Shown here: positions 1-5,277 of the stretch, one piece after another | Position numbering within the stretch: the stretch's first letter is position 1 | Layout of the letters: each line of letters begins with the position of its first letter | Assembly (NCBI GenBank): GCA_035638495.1 | Contig: DASQZW010000222.1 | Location: forward strand, 1-5,277 | From: CF-161 sp035638495 | GTDB lineage: Bacteria > Chloroflexota > Dormibacteria > Dormibacterales > Dormibacteraceae | Direction of reading: 5' to 3' | DNA: 5,277 bases | The notes under the pieces: generated by a model | Told to the model about the DNA's origin: nothing | What the model saw: the letters and a program-made list of their open reading frames with translations, nothing else | Databases searched by the model: none | Program-made: the position numbers and the translations under genes

Positions 1-291
1 GACGAACTCGTTGATGGCGATCTGGCGCGCGGTGGGTAGCGGCATGTTGTCGAGCTCGCTGTCCTGGATCACGACGTAGTTGTCGGCGCCGACCTCGTAC
101 CCCTTGACGATGTCCGAGTACGGCACCTCGTGGTCGCCCGACAGGCACCACCGCTTGTACTTGATGGGCGAGAGGTGCTCCGCGCACAGCTGCCGGAACG
201 AGACGGAGTGCGATTCGGTGGCGACATAGAGGCGCACCGGGATGCTCACCATCCCGAAGCTGATCACGCCTTTCCACATCGAACGCGCCAT
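1..291 (-). CDS. ku: Bacterial Ku protein, N-terminal part (gene runs off the left edge)
   Basis: Homodimeric Ku binds double-strand DNA ends and recruits ligase LigD in bacterial non-homologous end joining. The 97 visible codons begin MARSMWKGVISFGMVSIPVR, the typical opening of bacterial Ku (MARS.W.G.ISFG.V..PV). Further Ku-like blocks follow: LYVATE, SVSFRQL, IKYKRWC near residues 43-49, VPYSDIVKGYEVG near 56-68, and YVVIQDSELD near 72-81. Bacterial Ku is usually about 260-300 residues, so roughly two thirds of the protein, including the rest of the ring and the C-terminus, lies outside the window. The ATG at 291-289 fits the family start exactly. No Shine-Dalgarno is visible just upstream, so the message may have a very short leader. 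It diverges from the hydrolase gene across 59 bp. A ligD partner is not visible here. The family assignment is firm; whether the full gene is intact cannot be judged. Confidence 0.95.
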   Translation of the reverse strand, partial: MARSMWKGVISFGMVSIPVRLYVATESHSVSFRQLCAEHLSPIKYKRWCLSGDHEVPYSDIVKGYEVGADNYVVIQDSELDNMPLPTARQIAINEFV

Positions 292-302
292 AGGTAGTTC
301 GG

Positions 303-308
303 ATCTTA
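303..308 (-). promoter_or_regulatory. Possible -10 element for ku
   Basis: Read on the minus strand this is TAAGAT, four of six matches to TATAAT. It lies 11 bases before the ku ATG, which would give a leader of only about five bases and fits the absence of a Shine-Dalgarno. The overlapping TACCGT (313-308) is an alternative. No convincing -35 was found at 16-18 bp, so this is a weak call. Confidence 0.25.
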
Positions 309-315
309 CGGTACG

Positions 316-344
316 GTGACCACGTTGGAGCGGCGGCGTAGCCT
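316..344 (+). promoter_or_regulatory. Putative leaderless promoter of the MBL-fold hydrolase gene
   Basis: A -35-like GTGACC (316-321) is followed by a 17-bp spacer and a -10-like TAGCCT (339-344). Six bases later comes the GTG start at 351, so transcription would begin at or very near the first base of the start codon. The TAG of the -10 box is itself an in-frame stop, which means translation cannot begin further upstream. No Shine-Dalgarno lies before the GTG. Leaderless genes with a TANNNT box 7 or so bases before the start are common in high-GC Gram-positive and related bacteria. The role here is inferred from spacing and motif only. Confidence 0.5.
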
Positions 345-350
345 GCTGAC

Positions 351-1226
351 GTGCGGTTGGGCGACTTCGAGATCCACCTGCTGGTGGCTGGGGGCTGGCA
401 TCCGGACGGTGGGACGCTGTTCGGCGTCGTGCCCAAGGCGCTGTGGCAGCGCCGGCAGCCGGCGGACGAGAACAACCTCGTGCGCGCGGCCTGCGTGGGC
501 GCGGTCATCCGGCACCGGGGCCGCGTGATCGTGTGCGAGACCGGGATGGGCACGAAGCTGCCGGAGAAGCAGGCGCTGCAGTACGGCGTCTGGGAGCCGG
601 ACGGCCTGCTCCGCTCGCTCGGCAGGCTGGGGGTGCGGCCGGACGAGGTGGACCTCGTGGTGACCACCCACCTGCACTGGGACCACGCCGGCGGCTTCAC
701 GCGCCGGAACGCGGGCGGCCGGGTCGAGCTGACCTTTCCCAGGGCGCGGCACGTCGTCCAGCGCGGTGAGTGGGACTTCGCGCTCCACCCCGACGTCCGC
801 TCGCGGGCCGGCTACGTCGACGACGACCTGCTGCCGGTGGCGGAGGCCGGGCTGCTGGAGGTGGTCGAGGGCGAGGCCGAGGTGGTCCCGGGCCTGGTCG
901 TGCGGCAAACCGGCGGCCATACGCCCGGCCACCAGCTGATCGTCGTTCGCGCGTCCGACGACCTCTCGTGCGCGATGACCGGGGACCTGGTCGGCCTGCG
1001 CCCGAACCTGCGCGTCCCGTGGGTGGCGTCCGCCGACCTGGACGTGCTGCGCACGATCGAGGAGAAGACGCGCCTGCTCGCGGAGGCGTCGGAGCATCGC
1101 TGGCTGCTGGTGCTGGGCCACGAAGTCGACCAGCCGGCCGGCTACGTCGATGCCCGCGGCGAGTGGTCCCCCGAGCCGGAGCTGAACGACCCGGTCGGGC
1201 CCCAGCTGACGGGAACCGCACCATGA
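351..1226 (+). CDS. MBL-fold metallo-hydrolase, AHL-lactonase-like, substrate unknown
   Basis: A 291-residue metallo-beta-lactamase-fold hydrolase, predicted cytosolic with no signal peptide or membrane segment. All metal ligands of the dinuclear site are present: THLHWDHAGG gives H107, H109, D111 and H112; GGHTPGH gives H190; MTGD gives D212; and LGHE gives H257. Order and spacing resemble the AiiA-type lactonase/glyoxalase II group. The N-terminal section (FGVVPKALW near 24-32, then DENNLVRAACVGAVI near 39-53) is typical of a widespread family of uncharacterised MBL hydrolases. The tyrosine that AiiA has three residues after its bridging aspartate is a glycine here (G215), so lactonase activity should not be assumed. 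The GTG start is the first possible codon after an in-frame stop at 339-341. It diverges from ku and precedes comM by 113 bp, so it probably has its own promoter. It lacks the extra beta-CASP domain of DNA-processing MBL nucleases. Fold is certain; substrate is not. Confidence 0.9.
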   Translation: MRLGDFEIHLLVAGGWHPDGGTLFGVVPKALWQRRQPADENNLVRAACVGAVIRHRGRVIVCETGMGTKLPEKQALQYGVWEPDGLLRSLGRLGVRPDEVDLVVTTHLHWDHAGGFTRRNAGGRVELTFPRARHVVQRGEWDFALHPDVRSRAGYVDDDLLPVAEAGLLEVVEGEAEVVPGLVVRQTGGHTPGHQLIVVRASDDLSCAMTGDLVGLRPNLRVPWVASADLDVLRTIEEKTRLLAEASEHRWLLVLGHEVDQPAGYVDARGEWSPEPELNDPVGPQLTGTAP

Positions 1227-1270
1227 CGCCTGCCGGATTCGCACATCCGTCCGCAGGTACCCGACTCCTC

Positions 1271-1303
1271 CCTAACCTGTATCGCGGTTCTTAACAGGTT
1301 GGG
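1271..1303 (+). repeat. Inverted repeat upstream of the comM promoter
   Basis: Arms AACCTGT (1274-1280) and ACAGGTT (1294-1300) are perfect complements separated by 13 bases. Pairing extends outward to 1271/1303 with one G-T wobble, giving a 10-bp stem. It ends one base before the -35-like TTGGCG. It is relatively AT-rich for this window. It could be an operator or activator site for comM, or an RNA hairpin behind the hydrolase gene; it lacks the following T-run of an intrinsic terminator. Function is inferred from position only. Confidence 0.45.
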
Positions 1304-1332
1304 TTGGCGCCGGGACCGGCGCCCGATAGGCT
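1304..1332 (+). promoter_or_regulatory. Putative leaderless promoter of comM-dprA(-topA)
   Basis: TTGGCG (1304-1309, four of six to TTGACA) is followed by exactly 17 bp and then TAGGCT (1327-1332). The comM ATG begins 8 bases downstream at 1340, so the transcript would have essentially no leader. No proper Shine-Dalgarno precedes the ATG. The arrangement repeats that seen before the hydrolase gene (TAGCCT, 17-bp spacer). Because dprA overlaps comM and topA follows closely, this promoter would drive all three. Confidence 0.55.
1306..1323 (+). repeat. Perfect 18-bp dyad within the comM promoter spacer
   Basis: GGCGCCGG, two bases (GA), then CCGGCGCC form a perfect 8-bp inverted repeat. It begins inside the -35-like hexamer and ends three bases before the -10-like box, so a dimeric protein bound here would block or remodel polymerase access. 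The two-base gap is too tight for a full RNA hairpin, which favours a DNA-binding role. Being purely G/C in a GC-rich genome, chance occurrence is a real alternative. Confidence 0.4.
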
Positions 1333-1339
1333 GCGGGGC

Positions 1340-2851
1340 ATGTTCGCCTCCGTCCTCAGCAGCCTGGTCAGGGGCCTCGAGGGGCGCCTGGTCGAGGTCC
1401 AGGTCGACGTCGCCGCGGCCGGGATGACCGCCTTCCACCTGGTCGGCCTCGCCGGGGGCTCCGTGCGCGAGGCCAGGGAGCGCGTCCGCTCGGCGATCCG
1501 CAACAGCGGCCTGACCTTCCCGCCCCGCCGCCTCACCGTCAACCTGGCCCCGGCGGAGCTGCCGAAGGACGGCTCCGGCCTGGATCTGGCGATCGCCGTG
1601 GGCATCTGCCTGGCCGAGCTCGACCGGCGCAGCCCGGCCGGCGCGGCCTTCATCGGCGAGCTGGCGCTGGACGGCGCGGTGCGCCACGTCGACGGGGTGC
1701 TGGTGGCGGCCCGCTCGCTGGCCCGGCACGGCGTCGAGGAGCTGTTCGTGCCCGCAGTGGACGCCCCCGAGGCCGCGCTGGCGGGCGGGCTGCGCGTCCT
1801 GCCCTGCCCCAGCCTGAGCGCCGTGGTCGGCCACCTCACCGGCGAGGAGCCGCTGCCGCCCTTCACGGCCGGCCCGGCCCCCGCGGCGGTCGAGCCGGCG
1901 CCGGAAGTCGACCTGTCGGAGGTCCACGGGCAGGACGCGGCCCGCCGGGCCCTGGAGGTGGCCGCGGCGGGCGGCCACCACCTGTTGATGTGGGGCCCGC
2001 CGGGTGCGGGCAAGACGATGCTCGCCCGCTGCCTGCCCGGGCTGCTGCCGACGCTCACGCTCGAGGAGGCGCTGGAGGTCGCCCAGGTGCGGAGCGTGCT
2101 CGGCGACCTGCCGCCCGGCCATCCGCTGGACTGGGGCCGGCCGTTCCGTGATCCGCACCACTCCGTCTCCCGCGCCGGCCTGGTTGGCGGCGGCTCGGGC
2201 GTGGCGACGCCCGGCGAGATCAGCCGCGCCAACCACGGCGTCCTCTTCCTGGACGAGCTGGCTGAGTTCGACGGGGCGACGCTGCAGGCGCTCCGCCAGC
2301 CGCTGGAGCAGGGCCGCGTGGTGCTCACCCGGCGGGGCGGGGCGGTCAGCTATCCGGCCCGCTTCCAGCTCGTGGCGGCCACCAACCCCTGCCCGTGCGG
2401 CTGGGCGGGGGACCTGGAGCACGTGTGCCGCTGTGCGCCGCGGGCGATGGAGACCTACCGTCGGGCGCTGTCGGGCCCGCTGCTGGACCGCATCGACCTC
2501 CAGGTCGTGGTGCCCCGCACGCCGCTGGAGGCGCTGAGCCGGGAGGCGGACGGCGAGCCCACCAGCGCGGTCCGGGCCCGGGTGCTCGCCGCCCGCGGCC
2601 TGCAGTTGGAGCGTCAGGGCCGCCTCAACGCCGGCCTGCGGCCCGCCCAGCTGAAGCGGTGGGCGCCGCTGGCGCCGGCGGCCCGGACCGCGCTGGAGCG
2701 CTGGGCGGGCCGGCAGGGGCTGACCGCGCGTGGGTTCCACCGGGCCTGGCGCGTCGCGCGCACGCTCGCCGACCTCGACGGGGGCGCCGCAGTCGGGGAG
2801 CGGGACGTGCTGGAGGCGCTGGGATACCGCCATGTCGAGCACGCCGCCTGA
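1340..2851 (+). CDS. comM: ComM/YifB family AAA+ ATPase (Mg-chelatase-like)
   Basis: ComM is a hexameric AAA+ helicase that promotes branch migration when incoming single-stranded DNA is integrated during natural transformation; YifB homologues occur widely, also in species not known to be competent. The 503 residues match the family's usual 500-510. An N-terminal Lon-protease-like domain spans about 1-170, with the family blocks REARERVRSAIRNSG (44-57) and RRLTVNLAPAEL (63-74). The chelatase-type ATPase follows at about 190-395: Walker A GPPGAGKT (219-226), Walker B VLFLDE (301-306), sensor-1 region ATNPCPCG (347-354), and LLDRID (381-386). The cysteine set C351, C353, C363 and C365 seen in this family is present. 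A C-terminal helical domain covers about 405-495. The ATG at 1340 is preferred to an in-frame TTG at 1304 because the family begins at this point and the TTG lies in the -35 element. Its last 20 bp overlap dprA, indicating coupled expression. Confidence 0.95.
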   Translation: MFASVLSSLVRGLEGRLVEVQVDVAAAGMTAFHLVGLAGGSVREARERVRSAIRNSGLTFPPRRLTVNLAPAELPKDGSGLDLAIAVGICLAELDRRSPAGAAFIGELALDGAVRHVDGVLVAARSLARHGVEELFVPAVDAPEAALAGGLRVLPCPSLSAVVGHLTGEEPLPPFTAGPAPAAVEPAPEVDLSEVHGQDAARRALEVAAAGGHHLLMWGPPGAGKTMLARCLPGLLPTLTLEEALEVAQVRSVLGDLPPGHPLDWGRPFRDPHHSVSRAGLVGGGSGVATPGEISRANHGVLFLDELAEFDGATLQALRQPLEQGRVVLTRRGGAVSYPARFQLVAATNPCPCGWAGDLEHVCRCAPRAMETYRRALSGPLLDRIDLQVVVPRTPLEALSREADGEPTSAVRARVLAARGLQLERQGRLNAGLRPAQLKRWAPLAPAARTALERWAGRQGLTARGFHRAWRVARTLADLDGGAAVGERDVLEALGYRHVEHAA

Positions 2852-3689
2852 TCTCCGCGCCCGCGGCTGCTGGCCGCCGCCGGCCGGGCCGAGGGTGGCC
2901 ATCGTGGGCGCGCGCCGTCCGACGCCCTACGGCGAGGCCGTTGCCGAGCGCCTGGCGACCGATCTCGCCCGCGCCGGCGTGGTCGTGGTCAGCGGGCTGG
3001 CGCTGGGGATCGACTCGGCCGCGCACGAGGGCGCGCTGGTCGGTGAGGGCTGCACCGTGGCGGTGCTGGGCACCGGCGTGGACGTGGTGTACCCCGCGTC
3101 CAACGTCGGCCTCGCCGACCGCATCCTGGCCGCTGGCGGGGCGCTGGTCAGCCAGTTCCCCGACGGCACGCGGCCCCACCGCAGCCACTTCCCGCGCCGG
3201 AACTGGACCATGGCCGCTCTTTCGGACGCGGTGGTGGTGGTCGAGGCCGCGGTCGGCTCGGGCGCCCTGATCACCGCCGACGCGGCTCTGACCCAGGATC
3301 GGGCCGTGCTGGCGGTGCCGGGCAGCGTCTTCTCGCCGCTCAGTGTGGGGTGCCACCAGCTCCTGCGGGACGGCGCCGGGCTGGTCCAGAACGCGCGCGA
3401 CGTGCTGGCCGAGCTGCACGGGCCCACCGCGGTGCTGGACGACCCGCTGGCCGCCCCGCGGCGTCTCGGGCTCGAGGTGCTGCCGGCGCAGGGCCGCGAC
3501 GCGCTGCTCCCGCACCTGTCGGACGCGCTGCCCGTCGACCCCGGCGACCTGGCGCGAAGGTTGGGGCTTGCGTTCCCGGATGTGGTCGCTAGACTGACGC
3601 GGCTCGAACTCGACGGCGTCGTCCGCCGGACCGGCGCCGGTTACGTTAGAGCGCAGGGCCGGGGAATGAGTCGAGCTGCAAGAGGGTAG
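2832..3689 (+). CDS. dprA: DNA-processing protein DprA (Smf), short form
   Basis: DprA binds incoming single-stranded DNA in the cytosol and loads RecA onto it during transformation. In this 285-residue protein the Rossmann-type core starts almost at once, at RVAIVGARRPTPYG (21-34). It continues with SGLALGIDSAAHEGAL (54-69), VAVLGTGVDVVYP (76-88), FPDGTRPHRSHFPRRN (109-124), VVVVEAAVGSGALIT (134-148) and VPGSVFSPLSVG (162-173), all characteristic. A C-terminal winged-helix (DprA_WH/DML1-like) segment spans about 218-273. Most DprA proteins carry 80-100 further residues, a SAM-like domain, before the core; here only about 20 proline-rich residues precede it. The ATG at 2832 lies 20 bp inside comM with a GGGA 7 bases before it and GGAGG further back, consistent with translational coupling. 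An in-frame ATG at 2730 would add only a low-complexity shadow of comM. topA follows after 10 bp. Confidence 0.94.
   Translation: MSSTPPDLRARGCWPPPAGPRVAIVGARRPTPYGEAVAERLATDLARAGVVVVSGLALGIDSAAHEGALVGEGCTVAVLGTGVDVVYPASNVGLADRILAAGGALVSQFPDGTRPHRSHFPRRNWTMAALSDAVVVVEAAVGSGALITADAALTQDRAVLAVPGSVFSPLSVGCHQLLRDGAGLVQNARDVLAELHGPTAVLDDPLAAPRRLGLEVLPAQGRDALLPHLSDALPVDPGDLARRLGLAFPDVVARLTRLELDGVVRRTGAGYVRAQGRGMSRAARG
3568..3595 (+). promoter_or_regulatory. Possible internal promoter for topA, inside dprA
   Basis: TTGCGT (3568-3573), a 16-bp spacer and TAGACT (3590-3595) lie in the 3' part of dprA, about 100 bases before the topA start. The -10-like box has the same TAGNCT form as those before the hydrolase and comM, but the -35 match is poor (three of six) and no start codon sits at leaderless distance. 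An independent topA promoter would make biological sense, since topA is a housekeeping gene. Weak call. Confidence 0.2.
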
Positions 3690-3692
3690 AGG
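3688..3692 (+). promoter_or_regulatory. Ribosome binding site of topA
   Basis: AGAGG, overlapping the dprA stop codon by two bases, lies seven bases before the topA GTG. It supports that start, and it contrasts with the hydrolase and comM genes, which have no such site. This fits topA being an internal operon gene. Confidence 0.6.
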
Positions 3693-3699
3693 TTTCGCT

Positions 3700-5277
3700 G
3701 TGGCAGAAGGTCTGATCATCGTTGAGTCGCCCGCGAAGGCGAGGACGCTGAAGCGGTTCCTCGGGGATCGCTTCGACGTGCGTGCCTCGATGGGGCACGT
3801 CCGCGACCTGCCCGAGCGGGAGCTTGCGGTGGACGTCGAGGAGAGCTTCCAGCCTCGATACGAGGTGGTCGAGGGCCGGAAGCAGACCATCAGTGACTTG
3901 AGGAAGGCGGTCCGCGGGCAGCGCGAGGTCATCCTCGCGTCCGACCCCGACCGCGAGGGCGAGGCGATCGCGTGGCACCTGGCCGAGGTGCTGCGGCTTC
4001 GCGAGCCCAAGCGCATCGAGTTCCACGAGATCACCAACGAGGCGGTCCGCCGGGCCCTGGACAGCCCGCGCGAGATCGACATGCGGCTGGTCAACGCGCA
4101 GCAGGCACGCAGGATCGTGGACCGCCTGGTCGGCTACCGGCTCAGCCCCTTCCTGTGGAGCAAGGTCCAGAAGGGCATCGGCGCCGGTCGCGTCCAGTCC
4201 GTCGCGCTGCGGCTGGTCGTCGATCGCGAGGAGGAGATCCGCGCGTTCATCGCGGAGGAGTCCTGGACCGTCGACGCGGTCCTCTCGCAGATCCAGCAGC
4301 TCGTTCAGGTTTCGGAACCAGCTCAGCGCTTCAAGGCGCGCCTGGTCCGGCGCCTGGCGGAGCCGGACACCAAGCTCGAGCTGAAGACGGAGGCGGACGC
4401 CCGGGCGGCCATCCGGGAGCTGGACGGCGCCGAGTACCGGGTCGTCACGATCGACAAGAAGCAGCGGAGCAAGAACGCCCCGCCGCCCTACATCACCTCG
4501 ACGCTCCAGCAGGACGCGTCCAGCCGGCTGCGCTTCTCGCCCAAGCGGACGATGCGGCTGGCCCAGGACCTGTACGAGGGGATCGAGCTGGGCGCCGAGG
4601 GGTCGACCGGCCTCATCACCTACATGCGCACCGACTCGACCCGCATCTCGGCCGAGGCCGAGGCGAAGGTCCACGAGTGGATCAAGGCCAACCTCGGCGA
4701 CCGCTACCTGGGCAAGCCACGGAGGGAGAAGGCCCGGCCGGGCGCCCAGGATGCCCACGAGGCGATCCGCCCGACGGACCCGAACCGCCGGCCGGAGGAC
4801 ATCCGGCGGTACCTGTCCGCCGACCAGTACCGCGTGTACGAGCTGGTCTGGCGGCGGTTCGTGGCCAGTCGGATGGCGGCGGCGCAGTACGCCGGCACCA
4901 CGGTCGACATCGAGGCGGGCCCGTTCGGGCTGCGGGCGAGCGGCTCCGTGCTGGTCTTCGACGGCTTCTACCGGGTGTGGGGGCGCGACGACGAGCGAGA
5001 GGAGCAGCTCCCCGAGCTGACCGAGGGCGAGGTGCTCGAGTTCCACCCGCCGCTCGAGGCCGAGCAGCACTTCACGCAGCCGCCGGCCCGGTACACCGAG
5101 GCGACCCTGATCAACGAGCTGGAGAAGCGCGGGATCGGTCGGCCGTCGACGTACGCGACCATCGTGGGCACGATCCAGGACCACACCTATGTCGAGCAGC
5201 GGGAGCGCCGGCTCCACCCGACGCCGCTCGGCGAGGCCGTGAACACGATCATGGTCGGCCACTTCAACGACATCGTC
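3700..5277 (+). CDS. topA: DNA topoisomerase I (type IA), N-terminal 526 residues, runs off the right edge
   Basis: TopA relaxes negative supercoils by cutting one strand through a 5'-phosphotyrosine link and passing the other. The TOPRIM domain (about 3-112) opens with GLIIVESPAKARTLKRFLG, giving the general acid/base glutamate E9, and contains SDPDREGEAIAWHL with the Mg-binding acidic residues D82, D84 and E86. ASMGHVRDLP (29-38) and FHEITNEAVRRAL (108-120) are family blocks. The gate and hinge region follows with VNAQQARRIVDRLVGYRLSP (131-150) and GRVQSVALRLVVDRE (163-177). The active-site tyrosine is Y308 in GLITYMRTDSTRIS (304-317), with R310 beside it. QDAHEAIRPTD (350-360) and EKRGIGRPSTYATI (475-488) are also typical. 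The family runs about 650-900 residues, so the end of the core and any zinc-ribbon or basic C-terminal tail are outside the window. The GTG start has a Shine-Dalgarno and fits the family's N-terminus. A short extra stretch near 197-210 is poorly conserved. Confidence 0.97.
   Translation, partial: MAEGLIIVESPAKARTLKRFLGDRFDVRASMGHVRDLPERELAVDVEESFQPRYEVVEGRKQTISDLRKAVRGQREVILASDPDREGEAIAWHLAEVLRLREPKRIEFHEITNEAVRRALDSPREIDMRLVNAQQARRIVDRLVGYRLSPFLWSKVQKGIGAGRVQSVALRLVVDREEEIRAFIAEESWTVDAVLSQIQQLVQVSEPAQRFKARLVRRLAEPDTKLELKTEADARAAIRELDGAEYRVVTIDKKQRSKNAPPPYITSTLQQDASSRLRFSPKRTMRLAQDLYEGIELGAEGSTGLITYMRTDSTRISAEAEAKVHEWIKANLGDRYLGKPRREKARPGAQDAHEAIRPTDPNRRPEDIRRYLSADQYRVYELVWRRFVASRMAAAQYAGTTVDIEAGPFGLRASGSVLVFDGFYRVWGRDDEREEQLPELTEGEVLEFHPPLEAEQHFTQPPARYTEATLINELEKRGIGRPSTYATIVGTIQDHTYVEQRERRLHPTPLGEAVNTIMVGHFNDIV

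Noticed and set aside
351..1226. Hydrolase as an Artemis/SNM1-type nuclease working with Ku
   Set aside because: The protein is too short and has no beta-CASP domain; its motifs match small-molecule MBL hydrolases.
306..1244. A 312-codon open frame on the minus strand, antisense to the hydrolase
   Set aside because: No family features, and it would cover the ku/hydrolase promoter gap. The plus-strand protein has the complete MBL metal-binding set.
1223..1294. A 23-codon open frame starting at an ATGA overlap with the hydrolase stop
   Set aside because: The overlap geometry is that of coupled genes, but the predicted peptide (MTPAGFAHPSAGTRLLPNLY...) has no recognisable feature and its end lies inside the inverted repeat. 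No evidence beyond the open frame.
1271..1303. Intrinsic terminator of the hydrolase gene
   Set aside because: A stem can form, but it is followed by GC-rich promoter sequence rather than a run of T, so it does not meet the usual criteria.
1304..1339. Upstream in-frame TTG as the comM start, adding 12 residues
   Set aside because: The TTG is part of the -35-like element, the added residues are not conserved in the family, and ComM/YifB proteins begin at the position of the ATG at 1340.
2730..2831. Upstream in-frame ATG as the dprA start, adding 34 residues
   Set aside because: The added residues are a Ser/Gly/Arg-rich shadow of comM and do not resemble a SAM-like domain.
1142..2902. A 586-codon open frame on the minus strand, antisense to comM
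   Set aside because: Its translation is a low-complexity Gln/Arg/Ala/Gly-rich string with no recognisable domain, as expected opposite a GC-rich gene. ComM on the plus strand is full length with all motifs.
3646..5262. A 538-codon open frame on the minus strand, antisense to topA
   Set aside because: It is a compositional shadow rich in Leu, Arg, Asp and Gly without domains; the plus-strand TopA has every catalytic motif.

Overview
The window is a GC-rich (about 70%) bacterial chromosomal segment, densely coded and dominated by DNA-maintenance and DNA-uptake genes. It holds five protein genes. On the minus strand is the start of a bacterial Ku (NHEJ) gene, cut by the left edge. On the plus strand are a metallo-beta-lactamase-fold hydrolase, a complete comM/yifB-type AAA+ ATPase, a complete but short dprA, and the first 526 codons of topA (DNA topoisomerase I), cut by the right edge. 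No RNA genes, insertion sequences or CRISPR arrays were seen.

Layout: ku (291 down to 1) and the hydrolase (351-1226) diverge from a 59-bp gap. A gap of 113 bp (1227-1339) carries two inverted repeats and a promoter-like element just before comM (1340-2851). dprA (2832-3689) overlaps the end of comM by 20 bp, and topA (3700 onward) follows after 10 bp with a good Shine-Dalgarno. comM-dprA-topA therefore looks like one operon.

Organism: the dprA-topA adjacency is familiar from Firmicutes and Chloroflexi-like lineages. High GC, a Ku gene, GTG starts and apparently leaderless promoters with a TANNNT -10 fit Actinobacteria, Chloroflexota, Dormibacterota or similar phyla. The sequence alone does not fix the phylum.

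Function: ComM (branch-migration helicase) and DprA (RecA loader on incoming single strands) are core proteins of natural transformation. TopA relaxes negative supercoils. Ku marks an end-joining pathway on the other side. The hydrolase is an enzyme of unknown substrate and its link to the rest is unproven. The most notable points are regulatory: two genes start 7-8 bases after a TAGNCT box paired with a -35-like element at 17 bp, and the comM promoter spacer is almost filled by a perfect 18-bp dyad. The DprA also appears to lack the usual N-terminal SAM-like domain. No wholly new system is evident; the genes belong to known families.
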